The notes under the pieces: generated by a model | What the model was told of the DNA's origin: nothing | Seen by the model: the letters and a program-made list of their open reading frames with translations, nothing else | Database searches by the model: none | Program-made: the position numbers and the translations under genes | Shown here: positions 53,626-63,987 of the stretch, one piece after another | Layout of the letters: every line of letters begins with the position of its first letter | Numbering within the stretch: the first letter of the stretch is position 1 | Source of the DNA: Roseateles_E cavernae | GTDB lineage: Bacteria; Pseudomonadota; Gammaproteobacteria; Burkholderiales; Burkholderiaceae_C | Direction: 5' to 3' | NCBI RefSeq assembly: GCF_040187885.1 | Contig: NZ_JBDPLH010000002.1 | Span: 434,001 to 498,000 of the forward strand | Length of the DNA: 64,000 bases

Positions 53626-54848
53626 ATGGATCGGCCCCTGCGACCGGGACGGCGCTGGCTGCGCCTGCCGTCGATGCTGGCCTGCGGGCTGGCGATCGCG
53701 TTGACCGCCGCTGTGCTGGCCGGGCTGGCGGCCTTGCGCGCGCCGGTGCTGCAGCGCATCGAGACACCGCAGCTGGCCATGGCGCGGGCCGGCGAGTTCC
53801 GCGACGAGCTGGCCTTGCGAGCGCGCGTCGAGCCGCTGCGCTCGGTGCAACTGGATGCCACCGAGGCCGGCCGGGTCGAAGCGGTGCTGGCCGGCGAGGG
53901 TGAGCGCGTTGCGGCGGGCGCGCCGCTGTATCGGCTGCACAGCCCCGAACAGGAACAGCTGCTGATACAGCGCGGCGCCGAAGTCGCGCAGCAGATGGCC
54001 AATGCTTCGGTGCAGCGCAGTGCCCAGGCCGCCAGCCTGGCGCAGCACCGCCGCGAGCGGCTGCAGCTGCGCGCGCAGGCCGAGCAGGCTGAGGCCGAGT
54101 TGCGGCGCCAGGCCGAGCTGGCCACAGCCGGATTTCTCGCGACGGCGGCGCTGGAGCAGGCCCGCCGCCAGCGCGATCTGGCCGTTGCCCAGCTGGCTCA
54201 GGCCCATGAGGATCAGGGCGCCGAGGCGGCGATCCGGGCCCAGTCGCTGGCCGAGATGGACCGCGCGGTGGCTAGGCTGCAGAACGGCCTGGACCTGCTG
54301 GCGCGCGCCCAACAGCGCCTGCTGCAGCGCGCGCCGATCGCCGGCCAGTTGAGCGGTTTCAATCTGCAGCCGGGCGCCAGCGTGCGGCCCGGCGACCGGC
54401 TGGGCCGCATCGACGATGTCGCCGGAGGGCTGAGGCTGGCGGCCGAGGTGGACGAGTTCTATCTGCCGCGCCTGCAGCCGGGCCTGAGCGCGCTCAGCGA
54501 AACGCAGGGGGCCCTGTATCTGGCCCAGACCCTGCCCCAGGTGCAGGGCGGCAAGGTGAGGGTGCTGCTGCACTGGCCCGAGGACCGCGCGCCGGCCGCG
54601 CTGCGACCCGGCCAGGCGGTTGAGCTACGGCTGCATTTCAGCGCGCCGCGGCCGGCCCTGCTGCTGCCCGATGGTCCCGGCGTGCAGAGCCGGCTCTATG
54701 TGCGCGAGGGCGACGAGCTGCGCCTGCGCGACGTGCGACTGGGCCAGCGTGCAGCCGGCCTGGTCGAGGTGCTCGCCGGCCTGCGTGCTGGCGAGCAGGT
54801 GCTTGTTTCCCAACCCCCTGCCAATACGCCGCAAAGGCTGGTTCTCCC

Positions 54849-54852
<4 letters not shown>
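53626..54852 (+). CDS. HlyD/RND-type periplasmic adaptor of an ABC exporter
   Basis: 408 residues from the ATG at 53626, favoured by the family-like start MDRPLRPGRRW; in-frame ATGs at 53572, 53557 and 53548 are alternatives and no strong ribosome site marks any. One N-terminal membrane helix, a biotinyl-lipoyl-like half (VEAVLAGEGERVAAGAPLYR), a long coiled-coil hairpin (about 115-215, rich in Gln/Ala/Glu/Arg), then beta-barrel RIDDVAGGLRLAAEVDEFYL. It would bridge the inner-membrane ABC complex and an outer-membrane channel that is not encoded here. Its stop overlaps the ATPase gene (ATGA). Confidence 0.88.
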
Positions 54853-55534
<682 letters not shown>

Positions 55535-55538
<4 letters not shown>

Positions 55539-57955
55539 GGGCGCTGCTGCTTGATGCGCTGCGCGGCCTGCGCAGCCGCAGGGCCGGCGTCGCCGTGGCC
55601 GTCGTCGGCCTGGGGCTGGCGCTGGCCGCCTGCCTGCTGACCGGCCTGGTGGCGCTGGGGCTGTCCGACCCGGCCCCCGGCATCCCAGAGCCCGAGCGCC
55701 TGGTGATCCTGGACTTCAAGGGCAATCCGCCGGGCATGCCCAGCCCCTGGTTCACCCGCTCGCCGGTGGCCTTTGCCACGCTCTTGAGGCAGCGCCAACT
55801 GCCGCTGGAGGTGATCGCCCGCGCCGGCCAGAACTGGCTGGATACGCGGGTGCAGGGCATCATGCGGCCGCTGGTGATCCAGCTGATCGATCCTGAGTTG
55901 GCGCCGCTGCTGGGCCTGCAGGCGCTGCATGGCGACCTGGACGCTACCTTGCGGCGCCGCGATGCGATCGCGCTGACGCCGGCCATGGTGCGCCAGCTCT
56001 GGGGCGAACTGCCACCACCGCAGGCGCTGGGCCGCAGCCTGGATCTGGAGGGCCGGGTGATGACCGTCACCGCCATCGTGCCTGAGCATGACCCGCGCGG
56101 CCCGCTGTGGGCGCACGAGGCGCTGGCCGGCTATGAGTCGCAGGCCAATTCGATGAGCGAGCAGGACCGCGAGGCCATCTTCATGATGAACGGCCGCGTG
56201 TTCGTGCGGTTGGGGCCGGGGGTCAGTGCGGCCCAGCTCGGGCCCTGGATGCGCGAGGCCTTTCTCGCCAGCCCGGGCTACCAAAAGCTGCCGCCCGAGT
56301 GGCGCACCGGCCGCGAGGCCGCCTTTTTCCGTGGCCTGCCGCTGCTGGCACTGCCTTTCGAGGGCGAGGACAACGAGATGCGCTGGCAGGCCCTGGCCGG
56401 CATCGGTGCGGCGTCCCTCCTGCTGCTGCTGATGGCCGCGCTGAATCTGCTGAGCCTGCAGAGTGCCGCCCTGCTGCAACGCCAGCGTGAGACGGCGCTG
56501 CGCCGCAGTCTGGGCGCCGGCGGCGCCCAGCTGCTGCGGCTGTGGGCCACGGAGCTGGGACTGCTGCTGCTGGCCAGCGGCGCCCTGGCTCTGCTGCTGG
56601 CCTGGTGGATGGCGCCGCTGCTGTCGGGCGCGTTGGGCCTGGACCCTCGCCATCCGGTAGCCGATCCGATACCGCTGCGCGCGCTGCTGGGCCTGTCCGG
56701 AGTGCTGGCCCTGCTGCTGCCATTGACCCTGGCCCTGCCGGCCTGGGCCGCGCTGAAGCGGGCGCCGGCGCCGGCGCTGCAGGGCCGAACGGCCAGCGAG
56801 GGCCCCTGGGGCCGGCGCCTGCGCCAGGGCCTGCTGGCCCTGCAGCTGGGCGGTGCCCTGCTGCTGTTGGCGCTGACCGGTGTGCTGGGCCTGCAGCAGC
56901 GCCACCTGATGGAGGCCGATCGCGGCTATGCGCTGGAGAACCGGCTCTACCTGGGCCTCAACGTCAATCCGGAGCGCCTGCCCGATCTGCAGCCGCTGAT
57001 CGCCGCGCTGGACAGTCATCCGGCCGTGCGCCGCTGGGCCTTCAGCAGCATGCGGCCGGCCCGCGACCTGGGCCCGGGTACGCAGGAGCTCTATGTGGGC
57101 GCCGAGCGCAGACAGCAGGTGCTGCGGGTCAACACGGTTTCTGCCAGCTTCTTCGCCACCTACGGCATGGGGCTGCTGGCCGGCCAGGTGCCGAAGGCGC
57201 CGGACGAGGGCGAGACCCGGGTCGTGCTGGATGCGAAGGCGGCCCGCGCGCTGGGCTTTGCCACGCCGCAGGCGGCGATCGGCGCCCTGGTCGAAGGCGG
57301 CGGCGATTTCATGCAGGCCGGCGGCAAGCCACGGCGGGTGGTGGCGGTGGTGGGTGATGTGAATCTCGAGTCGGCACGCGAGCCGGCCAGGCCGCAGGCC
57401 TTTGTGCTCAGCGAGGCGCCGCAATGGGACATCACGGTCCATGGCGACGATCTGGCCGCGCTGCAGCAAGCCTTGGAGCAGATCTGGCAGCGCCATGGCC
57501 CCAAGATCCGCCACACGATTGAACGGGTGGATAGGCAGCGGGCCGAGGCCTATGAGTTGGAGGAACGGCTGACCGTCACGCTGGCCATCGTGGCTGGCCT
57601 GGCGGTGGTGGTTGCGATGCTGGGCGCCTACGCCTTGGTGGCCGACACACTGCGCCGACGCCGCACCGAGATCGTGCTGCGCCGGCTGCATGGGGCCGGC
57701 GATGCGGCGATCGCGGCCCAAGTGGCAGGCGAGTTCGCTTGGCCGCTGCTGATTGCGGCGTTGCTGGGCCTGCCGCTGGCAGCCCTGCTGGGGGGGCTCT
57801 ATCTGGGGGGCTTCGCGGACCGGGTGGCGTCGCTGCCGGGACTGGTCTTGCCGCTGGCGCTGGCCGCAGCAGCCCTGCTGGTCGTCACCGGCCTGGCCGC
57901 GGCGCGGCATCTTCGCCTGGCCCTGCGGCTGCGACCCGTGGAGGCGCTGGGCTGA
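55535..57955 (+). CDS. Large FtsX/MacB-type ABC exporter permease
   Basis: 806 residues with the duplicated FtsX layout: membrane helix near 17-42, periplasmic MacB-like domain (about 45-285), FtsX domain 1 (about 290-415 with LLLLLMAALNLLSLQSAALL and RQRETALRRSLGAGGAQLLR), a further helix (about 435), a second periplasmic domain, and FtsX domain 2 (about 685-800 with TLAIVAGLAVVVAMLGAYAL and RRRTEIVLRRLHGAGDA). Such mechanotransmission permeases export peptides, lipids or antibiotics together with an HlyD adaptor; the cargo here is unknown. Only the C-terminus meets the convergent DUF1631 gene. Confidence 0.92.
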
Positions 57956-57959
57956 TCGA

Positions 57960-60365
57960 TCAAGCGCTCTTGCTCAGCTCGGCCAACTGCTTGCGCGCGC
58001 GGGCGGTGGCGCGCTCCAGCAGATGGGCGTTCTCGAAGGCCTTGAGCCGGCCGGACTCGCACAGGCGGCGCAGCATGCGCGCCGTCATCGTGACGGTCTC
58101 CTGGTGCTTGTGGCCCTGGGTAAAGATGAAGAAGCTGTGGCCGGCGCTGATATGGGCCAGGCGCACCTTGCGCCAGGCATCGCCGGTGTTCATCTGGTAG
58201 GCAAAGCCCAGCTGCAGATGTTCGATCAGCAGCTCGCCCTCGCTGGGCTCGGGGGCCTCGGCGGCCGGCAGGCCGTCGATGCTGACGTCGACGGCGGCCA
58301 GCGGTGCCTCGGCGCTCAGGTCGATATCGATCTGGCCATCCCAGTCGACCCGGCTTTCCTGCATCAGGCCCAGGCGCTTGGCTTCGTCGGGGGTCAGGCG
58401 TTGCGCCAGATCCAGGTCACCCGGCACCGAGGTCGACGTGCCCGCCGGGGGCAGGTCTTGCTCGGAGGGTGGCGCGCAGCCGAACACGCCCTCGAGTTGC
58501 TTGACCAGCAGGTTGTGGTCCAGCGGTGACAGGCCCTGGCCCTTCAGCGACTCGGCATGGGCCGGCAGCAGCTCGCCGAAAAAGGCCTTGCGACCGCTCT
58601 CGGGCCAGGCGATCAGGTCCAGCCCCTCGTTGAGGGTGCGCATCAGCACCGGCAGCTGGCTCAGAAAGGTCTGGCGCTGGGCCGTGCCGCTCTTGGGCTG
58701 CACGCTCATCACCAGGTCGCGGCCCAGCTGGCGCAGGCGCATCGCGCGTTCGGTGCTGCCCTCGCGGCTGGCCAGCACGATGGCCTGGCTCCAGACCTGG
58801 GACAGGAACTCGCGCAGGAACTCGGGCATCGGTACCGGACCCAGCGCGGCCTGCAACTGCTGCATATAGCGCTGCTGCAGGCGCAGATCGGTTTCCTTGC
58901 GCTCGATCAGCGCGGCGGCGTCGCCTTGGGCTTGCAGGGCCTGAGCGGTCTGGTCGGCAATGAACTGTTCGAGCGCGTCGAGCTTGCTCTCGTAGACATC
59001 CATGCGGTCGAAGTCGCCGTTGGCAACCTCCTGCACCAGCTCGCGCACATGGTTGAGGAAGTCGCGGCCCGGGTCTTCCGAAAAATCATCGAAGGCGCAG
59101 GCCAGCGAGGCGACGCGGTTGATGAAGCGGCGCACCGGGTGGCGGCGCGAGGAGAAGAAGGTCCGGTCGCCCAGCGCCACGCGCAGCACCGGCAGCTGCA
59201 GCCGCGCCAGCAGGCGGGCCATCTGCGGCGGCACTTTGGGGTCGGACAGGATCTGGTCGAACAGGCTGCCGACCACATCGATCACCATATGGTCGAGGTT
59301 GCCGGTGGCGGCCTGGCGCAACTCGTCGCGGTGCAGATGGATCAGATTGGGCGGCATCGGCATGCCACCACCACTGGCCCAGGCCGCATCGCCGTAGTCC
59401 TCGCCCCAGTTGCTGACGGGGCCGCCGGCCGTGTTCGCACCCATCGGCGCCTGCACGCTGGGCAGATAGGCCAGGCGGCGCAGCAGCTCCATCATCTGCG
59501 CATCGACCGCACCCATCGTGCCGGGGCTGCCACCGCGCCTGGCCATGCCAGGGGCGCCGCCATGGCCGGCGCCAGGCATGCCGCCGCCCGGGCCTGAGTA
59601 CGCGCCGCCATGTCCGCCCAGCTCGCTCATGCGGCTGTGGCCGGTCTGCCCGGGTGATTGCGAATGGCCGGAATGGGTCGCATGGGACGAATGTGTCGAA
59701 TGCACCGAATGGCCGCCGACATCGACGCCGCGCACCCGCAGATCCTGCGGCCGCAGGCCGCGGCTGCGGAACAGCTCGACGATGTCGGCATAGCAGCTGC
59801 GCATCTCATGGGCCAGCGCGCGCGTCATCTCGTCGATCAGGATCTGGCGGGTCTGCTCGTCGTCGGTGACCGCATGCACGGCGTCCAGCAAGGCCTGGGC
59901 GACCAGCTCGGGGCGCAGAGGGTTGCGCTGCTCCTTGCTGTCGGGGGCGTTGCCCAGTGCCGACATATAGGATTCGACCTCGCGCAGCTCCCATTCGCTC
60001 TGGTGGCCGATGGCCAGGCCGATGCGGTCGGCCGCCACCATCGCGTCGACGGCGTCATCGTCCATCAGCGAGAGCTCGGTCCAGGCCTGGGTGCTCTTGC
60101 GCCCACCCGGCTCGGCCTTGGGCTTTTGCTCGCCGGCCATCTGGGTGCGCAGGCTTTGGTAGAAGCGCTGGCCGAACAGAGCCTGCTGCTTGCGGAACAG
60201 GAACTGGGCCGACAGCAGGGCGTCGCGGCGCTTGATCTGACCGGCCGACAGGGCCGCCATGCCCATGCCCTCGGCGCCGCGCTCGGCCGCTTGTTCGGCC
60301 GCGGTGCGTATGCGCTGCAGTGCGGCTTCCAGATGCGGATTGAGGCGTGGTTCGGGCGAGTTCAT
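57960..60365 (-). CDS. DUF1631-family protein with a His-Ser-rich linker
   Basis: 801 residues, start at 60365. The family is restricted mainly to Proteobacteria and of unknown role. Recognisable parts are LSAQFLFRKQQALFGQRFYQ near the N-terminus, HLHRDELRQAATGNLDHMVI, the middle MARLLARLQLPVLRVALGDR and FFSSRRHPVRRFINRVASLA, and a C-terminal DNA-binding/PilZ-like region. Between about residues 215 and 275 lies a low-complexity linker with His at every third residue and a Gly-rich stretch. No membrane segment. It is convergent with the ABC permease and far from known partners. Confidence 0.88.
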   Translation of the reverse strand: MNSPEPRLNPHLEAALQRIRTAAEQAAERGAEGMGMAALSAGQIKRRDALLSAQFLFRKQQALFGQRFYQSLRTQMAGEQKPKAEPGGRKSTQAWTELSLMDDDAVDAMVAADRIGLAIGHQSEWELREVESYMSALGNAPDSKEQRNPLRPELVAQALLDAVHAVTDDEQTRQILIDEMTRALAHEMRSCYADIVELFRSRGLRPQDLRVRGVDVGGHSVHSTHSSHATHSGHSQSPGQTGHSRMSELGGHGGAYSGPGGGMPGAGHGGAPGMARRGGSPGTMGAVDAQMMELLRRLAYLPSVQAPMGANTAGGPVSNWGEDYGDAAWASGGGMPMPPNLIHLHRDELRQAATGNLDHMVIDVVGSLFDQILSDPKVPPQMARLLARLQLPVLRVALGDRTFFSSRRHPVRRFINRVASLACAFDDFSEDPGRDFLNHVRELVQEVANGDFDRMDVYESKLDALEQFIADQTAQALQAQGDAAALIERKETDLRLQQRYMQQLQAALGPVPMPEFLREFLSQVWSQAIVLASREGSTERAMRLRQLGRDLVMSVQPKSGTAQRQTFLSQLPVLMRTLNEGLDLIAWPESGRKAFFGELLPAHAESLKGQGLSPLDHNLLVKQLEGVFGCAPPSEQDLPPAGTSTSVPGDLDLAQRLTPDEAKRLGLMQESRVDWDGQIDIDLSAEAPLAAVDVSIDGLPAAEAPEPSEGELLIEHLQLGFAYQMNTGDAWRKVRLAHISAGHSFFIFTQGHKHQETVTMTARMLRRLCESGRLKAFENAHLLERATARARKQLAELSKSA
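59664..59711 (-). repeat. 9-bp coding tandem repeat giving periodic histidines in the DUF1631 protein
   Basis: On the minus strand CAT codons occur at six places exactly nine bases apart (59711 down to 59664). The product is six His residues each followed by two others, mostly Ser or Thr (H-S-x, H-A-x). The repeat is imperfect at the other positions. Confidence 0.8.
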
Positions 60366-60518
60366 GGCTGCGTGTGGACCGCCTGTGGCCAATTTGCCAC
60401 AGCTTATGTCGACAAGTATCGCGCCAAAGCCTGCGTCGAGCAGGCGAGGGCGTGCGAGCACCGGCGCGGCGCTGCCAAATAACTGACAGGCCGCTGGCTG
60501 TTACCGCTGCTTACCGGC

Positions 60519-60962
60519 TCAGCGGCGCTGCAGGGCGTCGCGGATTTCGCGCAGCAGCTGGATGTCCTCGGGCGTCGGGGCCGGTTCGGCCGGCGCGGGC
60601 GCGGGCGCGCTCTCGCGCTTGAGGCGGTTGATCTGCTTGACCATCAGGAAAATGATGAAAGCCAGGATGATGAAGTTCAGCAGCACGGTCAGGAAGCTGC
60701 CATAGGCAAACAGCGGCACGCCGGCCTTGCTGAGGGCCTCGAAGCTCATCGGGCCTTTGAAGTCGGCCGGCGGATCGGCCAGCATGATGAAGTAGTTGGA
60801 AAAGTCCAGGCCACCGACCACGCGCCCGACCAGCGGCATGATCAAATGATTGACGACCGAATCGACAATCTTGCCGAATGCGGCGCCGATGATGACGCCC
60901 ACCGCCAGGTCGACGACATTGCCCTTGACCGCAAACTCCTTGAACTCCGTCATGAACCCCAT
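60519..60962 (-). CDS. mscL: Large-conductance mechanosensitive channel MscL
   Basis: 147 residues from the ATG at 60962, with GAGGAG upstream. MscL opens under hypo-osmotic shock. MGFMTEFKEFAVKGNVVDLA is the start signature and VGVIIGAAFGKIVDSVVNHL the pore helix; FLTVLLNFIILAFIIFLMVK is helix 2. The C-terminal part is a cytoplasmic helix rich in Ala/Pro (APAPAPAEPAPTPEDIQLLR) and ends REIRDALQRR, the usual bundle. It is divergent from petA. Confidence 0.96.
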   Translation of the reverse strand: MGFMTEFKEFAVKGNVVDLAVGVIIGAAFGKIVDSVVNHLIMPLVGRVVGGLDFSNYFIMLADPPADFKGPMSFEALSKAGVPLFAYGSFLTVLLNFIILAFIIFLMVKQINRLKRESAPAPAPAEPAPTPEDIQLLREIRDALQRR

Positions 60963-61141
60963 GGGTCTCTCCTCTGTAGCAATGCCGGGATTGTGCGCGC
61001 GCTGCGGCGGCGAAATCGGGTCGAATACGGGTTCTGTGGTGCGCATGAGGCGCGCATCGCGTCGTCTCCAATGGTTGGAAGCGATGGCGTCCGTTAGAAT
61101 CCTCGGTTGCCCCCGATCAGAAGTCTCGTTTGAGGACCCTC

Positions 61142-61738
61142 ATGAGTGACCAGCAAGTGGACCAAGGCAAGCGCACCTGGCTCATCGCCACCGGTTGTGC
61201 CGGCGCCGTTGGCGGCGTTGCCACCGCCGTGCCCTTTGTCAGTACTTTCACGCCCTCCGAGCGCGCCAAGGCCGCCGGAGCTGCCGTTGAAGTCGATATC
61301 AGCGCCCTGAAGCCGGGTGAGAAGCTCACCGTGGAGTGGCGCGGCAAGCCGGTCTGGGTGGTGCGTCGCACGCCCGAGCAGCTGGCGGCGCTGAAGGGCA
61401 TCGATCCGCAGCTGGCCGATCCGGCCTCGGATCGCACCGCCTATCCGACGCCTGCCTATGCGAAGAACGAGGCGCGCGCGATCAAGCCGGAGTATCTGGT
61501 GGTCGTGGGCATCTGCTCGCATCTGGGCTGCTCGCCCAGCGACAAGTTCCAGACCGGCGCGCAGCCCTCGCTGCCGGACGACTGGCATGGCGGCTTCCTG
61601 TGCCCCTGCCACGGCTCGACCTTCGATATGGCCGGTCGCGTCTTCAAGAACAAGCCGGCGCCCGACAACCTCGAAGTGCCGCCCCACATGTACCTGTCCG
61701 ACACCAAGCTCTTGATTGGTGAAGACAAGCAAGCCTGA
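61142..61738 (+). CDS. petA: Rieske iron-sulfur subunit of cytochrome bc1
   Basis: 198 residues from the ATG at 61142. It moves electrons from ubiquinol to cytochrome c1. The N-terminus has a KR-type Tat signal/anchor (GKRTWLIATGCAGAVGGVAT). The Rieske ligands are in CSHLGC (Cys125, His127, disulfide Cys130) and CPCHGS (Cys154, disulfide Cys156, His157). It is the first gene of petABC and is exported folded by the Tat system encoded 15 kb upstream. A -10-like TAGAAT is at 61095-61100. Confidence 0.97.
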   Translation: MSDQQVDQGKRTWLIATGCAGAVGGVATAVPFVSTFTPSERAKAAGAAVEVDISALKPGEKLTVEWRGKPVWVVRRTPEQLAALKGIDPQLADPASDRTAYPTPAYAKNEARAIKPEYLVVVGICSHLGCSPSDKFQTGAQPSLPDDWHGGFLCPCHGSTFDMAGRVFKNKPAPDNLEVPPHMYLSDTKLLIGEDKQA

Positions 61739-61759
61739 AGCTAAAGGACAGAGGTCAAC

Positions 61760-63160
61760 ATGGCTGAATTCAAAGAAGCTCCCGCCGGTGCTCCGATCGG
61801 CGAAAAGCTGCTGACCTGGGTGGACAACCGTTTCCCAGCATCCAAGCTCTACAAAGAGCATCTCTCCGAATACTACGCACCAAAGAACTTCAACTGGTGG
61901 TACATCTTCGGCTCGCTGGCCCTGCTGGTGCTGGTGATCCAGATCGTCACCGGCATCTTCCTGGTGATGCACTACAAGCCGGACGCGGCGCTGGCCTTCG
62001 CTTCGGTCGAGTACATCATGCGTGATGTGCCCTGGGGCTGGCTGATCCGCTATATGCACTCGACCGGTGCCTCGGCCTTCTTCGTCGTGGTCTATCTGCA
62101 CATGTTCCGCGGCCTGATCTACGGTTCCTACCGCAAGCCGCGCGAGCTGGTCTGGATCTTCGGTTGCGGCATCTTCCTGTGCCTGATGGGCGAGGCCTTC
62201 ATGGGCTATCTGCTGCCCTGGGGCCAGATGTCCTACTGGGGCGCACAGGTGATCGTGAACCTGTTTGCCGCCGTGCCCTTCGTCGGTGAAGACCTGGCCC
62301 TGCTGATCCGCGGCGACTTCGTCGTCAGCGACGCGACGCTGAACCGCTTCTTCAGCTTCCACGTCATCGCGATCCCGCTGGTGTTGCTGGGCCTGGTGGT
62401 GGCGCACATCATCGCGCTGCACGAGGTCGGTTCGAACAACCCGGACGGCGTCGAGATCAAGGCCAAGAAGGATGCGTCGGGCAAGCCGCTGGACGGCATC
62501 GCCTTCCATCCCTACTACACGGTGCACGACATCTTCGGCGTCGGCCTGTTCCTGATGGTGTTCACCGCCATCATCTTCTTTGCCCCGGAGATGGGCGGCT
62601 ATTTCCTGGAGTACAACAACTTCATCCCGGCCGACCCGCTGAAGACACCGGCGCACATCGCCCCGGTCTGGTACTTCACGCCCTATTACTCGATGCTGCG
62701 CGCCACCACCGACCCGATGGTCAATGTGCTGGTGGGTCTGGTCGGCGCGGCGGTGGTGCTGGCCTGGCTGAAGAGCGGTTTCTCGACCAAGGGCAAGATT
62801 GCCGCCACCGTGGTGGCCCTGGTCGCGATGGCCTTGCTGAAGACCTTCGACGCCAAGTTCTGGGGTGTGGTCGTGATGGGCGGCGCGGTCGTGATCCTGT
62901 TCTTCCTGCCCTGGCTGGATCACAGCCCGGTCAAGTCGATCCGCTATCGCCCCGACTGGCACAAGTATGTGTACGCCGTGTTTGTCGTGTTCTTCCTGGT
63001 GCTGGGCTATCTGGGCATCAAGCCGCCCAGCGATATCGGCACCCTGATCGCGCAGATCGGCACGCTGTTCTATTTCGGCTTCTTCCTGCTGATGCCCTGG
63101 TGGAGCAAGCTGGGCACGCCCAAGCCCGTGCCTGACCGTGTGACCTTCCACGCCCACTGA
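61760..63160 (+). CDS. petB: Cytochrome b subunit of cytochrome bc1
   Basis: 466 residues. The membrane core of the Q cycle, with eight to nine helices. The b-haem His pairs are His100/His201 and His114/His216; the second pair in helix D has 14 residues between, one more than in mitochondrial cytochrome b. The Qo motif PEWY is read here as PVWY (302-305), missing the proton-carrying Glu. This variant is known from beta- and gammaproteobacteria. The long C-terminal extension (after about residue 400) has three further helices. Gap to petA is 21 bases. Confidence 0.97.
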   Translation: MAEFKEAPAGAPIGEKLLTWVDNRFPASKLYKEHLSEYYAPKNFNWWYIFGSLALLVLVIQIVTGIFLVMHYKPDAALAFASVEYIMRDVPWGWLIRYMHSTGASAFFVVVYLHMFRGLIYGSYRKPRELVWIFGCGIFLCLMGEAFMGYLLPWGQMSYWGAQVIVNLFAAVPFVGEDLALLIRGDFVVSDATLNRFFSFHVIAIPLVLLGLVVAHIIALHEVGSNNPDGVEIKAKKDASGKPLDGIAFHPYYTVHDIFGVGLFLMVFTAIIFFAPEMGGYFLEYNNFIPADPLKTPAHIAPVWYFTPYYSMLRATTDPMVNVLVGLVGAAVVLAWLKSGFSTKGKIAATVVALVAMALLKTFDAKFWGVVVMGGAVVILFFLPWLDHSPVKSIRYRPDWHKYVYAVFVVFFLVLGYLGIKPPSDIGTLIAQIGTLFYFGFFLLMPWWSKLGTPKPVPDRVTFHAH

Positions 63161-63177
63161 GCATCGGAGTTCCAAGA

Positions 63178-63960
63178 ATGAAAAAATTCATTGCTACGCT
63201 GCTGACCTCGCTGGCGCTGAGCGCCGGGCTGGTGTCGGGCGCTTCGGCCGCCGGCGGCGGCATCGAGTGGGACAAGTTCCCCAAGGAGAAGATGACGGAC
63301 ATGGCCGCGCTGCAAAACGGCGCCAAGCTCTTCGTCAACTACTGCCTGAACTGCCACTCGGCCGCCTTCATGCGCTACAACCGCCTGGCCGATATCGGCC
63401 TGAGCGAAGCGCAGATCAAGAGCAATCTGATGTTCGCCAGCGACAAGGTCGGCGACACGATGAAGATCTCGCTGGACCCCAAGCAGGCCAAGGACTTCTT
63501 CGGTGCCACGCCGCCGGACCTGACCGTGATCGCGCGCTCGCGTGCGGCTGCCGGCCAGGGTTCGGGTGCGGACTATCTGTACACCTATCTGCGCACCTAC
63601 TACCGCGACGACACCAAGGCCACCGGCTGGAACAATATGGCCTTCCCGAGTGTGGCCATGCCGCATGTGCTGTGGGAGCTGCAGGGCCAGCGCGCCGCCA
63701 AGTTCGCTGACGAACCCGATCCGCACGACGCCAGCAAGACCGTCCATGTGTTCAAGGGCTATGAGCAGCTGACCCCGGGCAAGCTGAACCCCCAGCAGTT
63801 CGACGAGGCGATGGCCGATCTGGTCGCCTATCTGCAGTGGATGGGCGAGCCGGCTCAGGCCCAGCGCTTCCGCCTGGGTGTGCTGGTGCTGTTGTTCCTC
63901 AGCGTGTTCACGCTGTTCGCCTGGCGTCTGAACGCGTCTTACTGGAAAGACGTGAAGTAG
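63178..63960 (+). CDS. petC: Cytochrome c1 subunit of cytochrome bc1
   Basis: 260 residues. Signal peptide 1-24 (ends ASA). The haem site is CLNCH (Cys56, Cys59, His60); the axial Met is within VAMPHVLWELQG. QGSGADYLYTYLRTYYRDDT is the family phrase. A C-terminal membrane helix (GVLVLLFLSVFTLFAWRLNA) anchors it. It passes electrons from Rieske to soluble cytochrome c. The next genes in relatives encode stringent-starvation proteins, beyond the window. Confidence 0.97.
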   Translation: MKKFIATLLTSLALSAGLVSGASAAGGGIEWDKFPKEKMTDMAALQNGAKLFVNYCLNCHSAAFMRYNRLADIGLSEAQIKSNLMFASDKVGDTMKISLDPKQAKDFFGATPPDLTVIARSRAAAGQGSGADYLYTYLRTYYRDDTKATGWNNMAFPSVAMPHVLWELQGQRAAKFADEPDPHDASKTVHVFKGYEQLTPGKLNPQQFDEAMADLVAYLQWMGEPAQAQRFRLGVLVLLFLSVFTLFAWRLNASYWKDVK

Positions 63961-63968
63961 GCCTTGCG

Positions 63969-63987
63969 GGCCCGGCTTGACCGGGCC
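63969..63987 (+). terminator. Hairpin downstream of petC
   Basis: GGCCCGG (63969-63975) pairs with CCGGGCC (63981-63987) around CTTGA. There is no T-tract, so termination is unsure; the stem is strong and follows the petC stop by eight bases. Confidence 0.4.
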
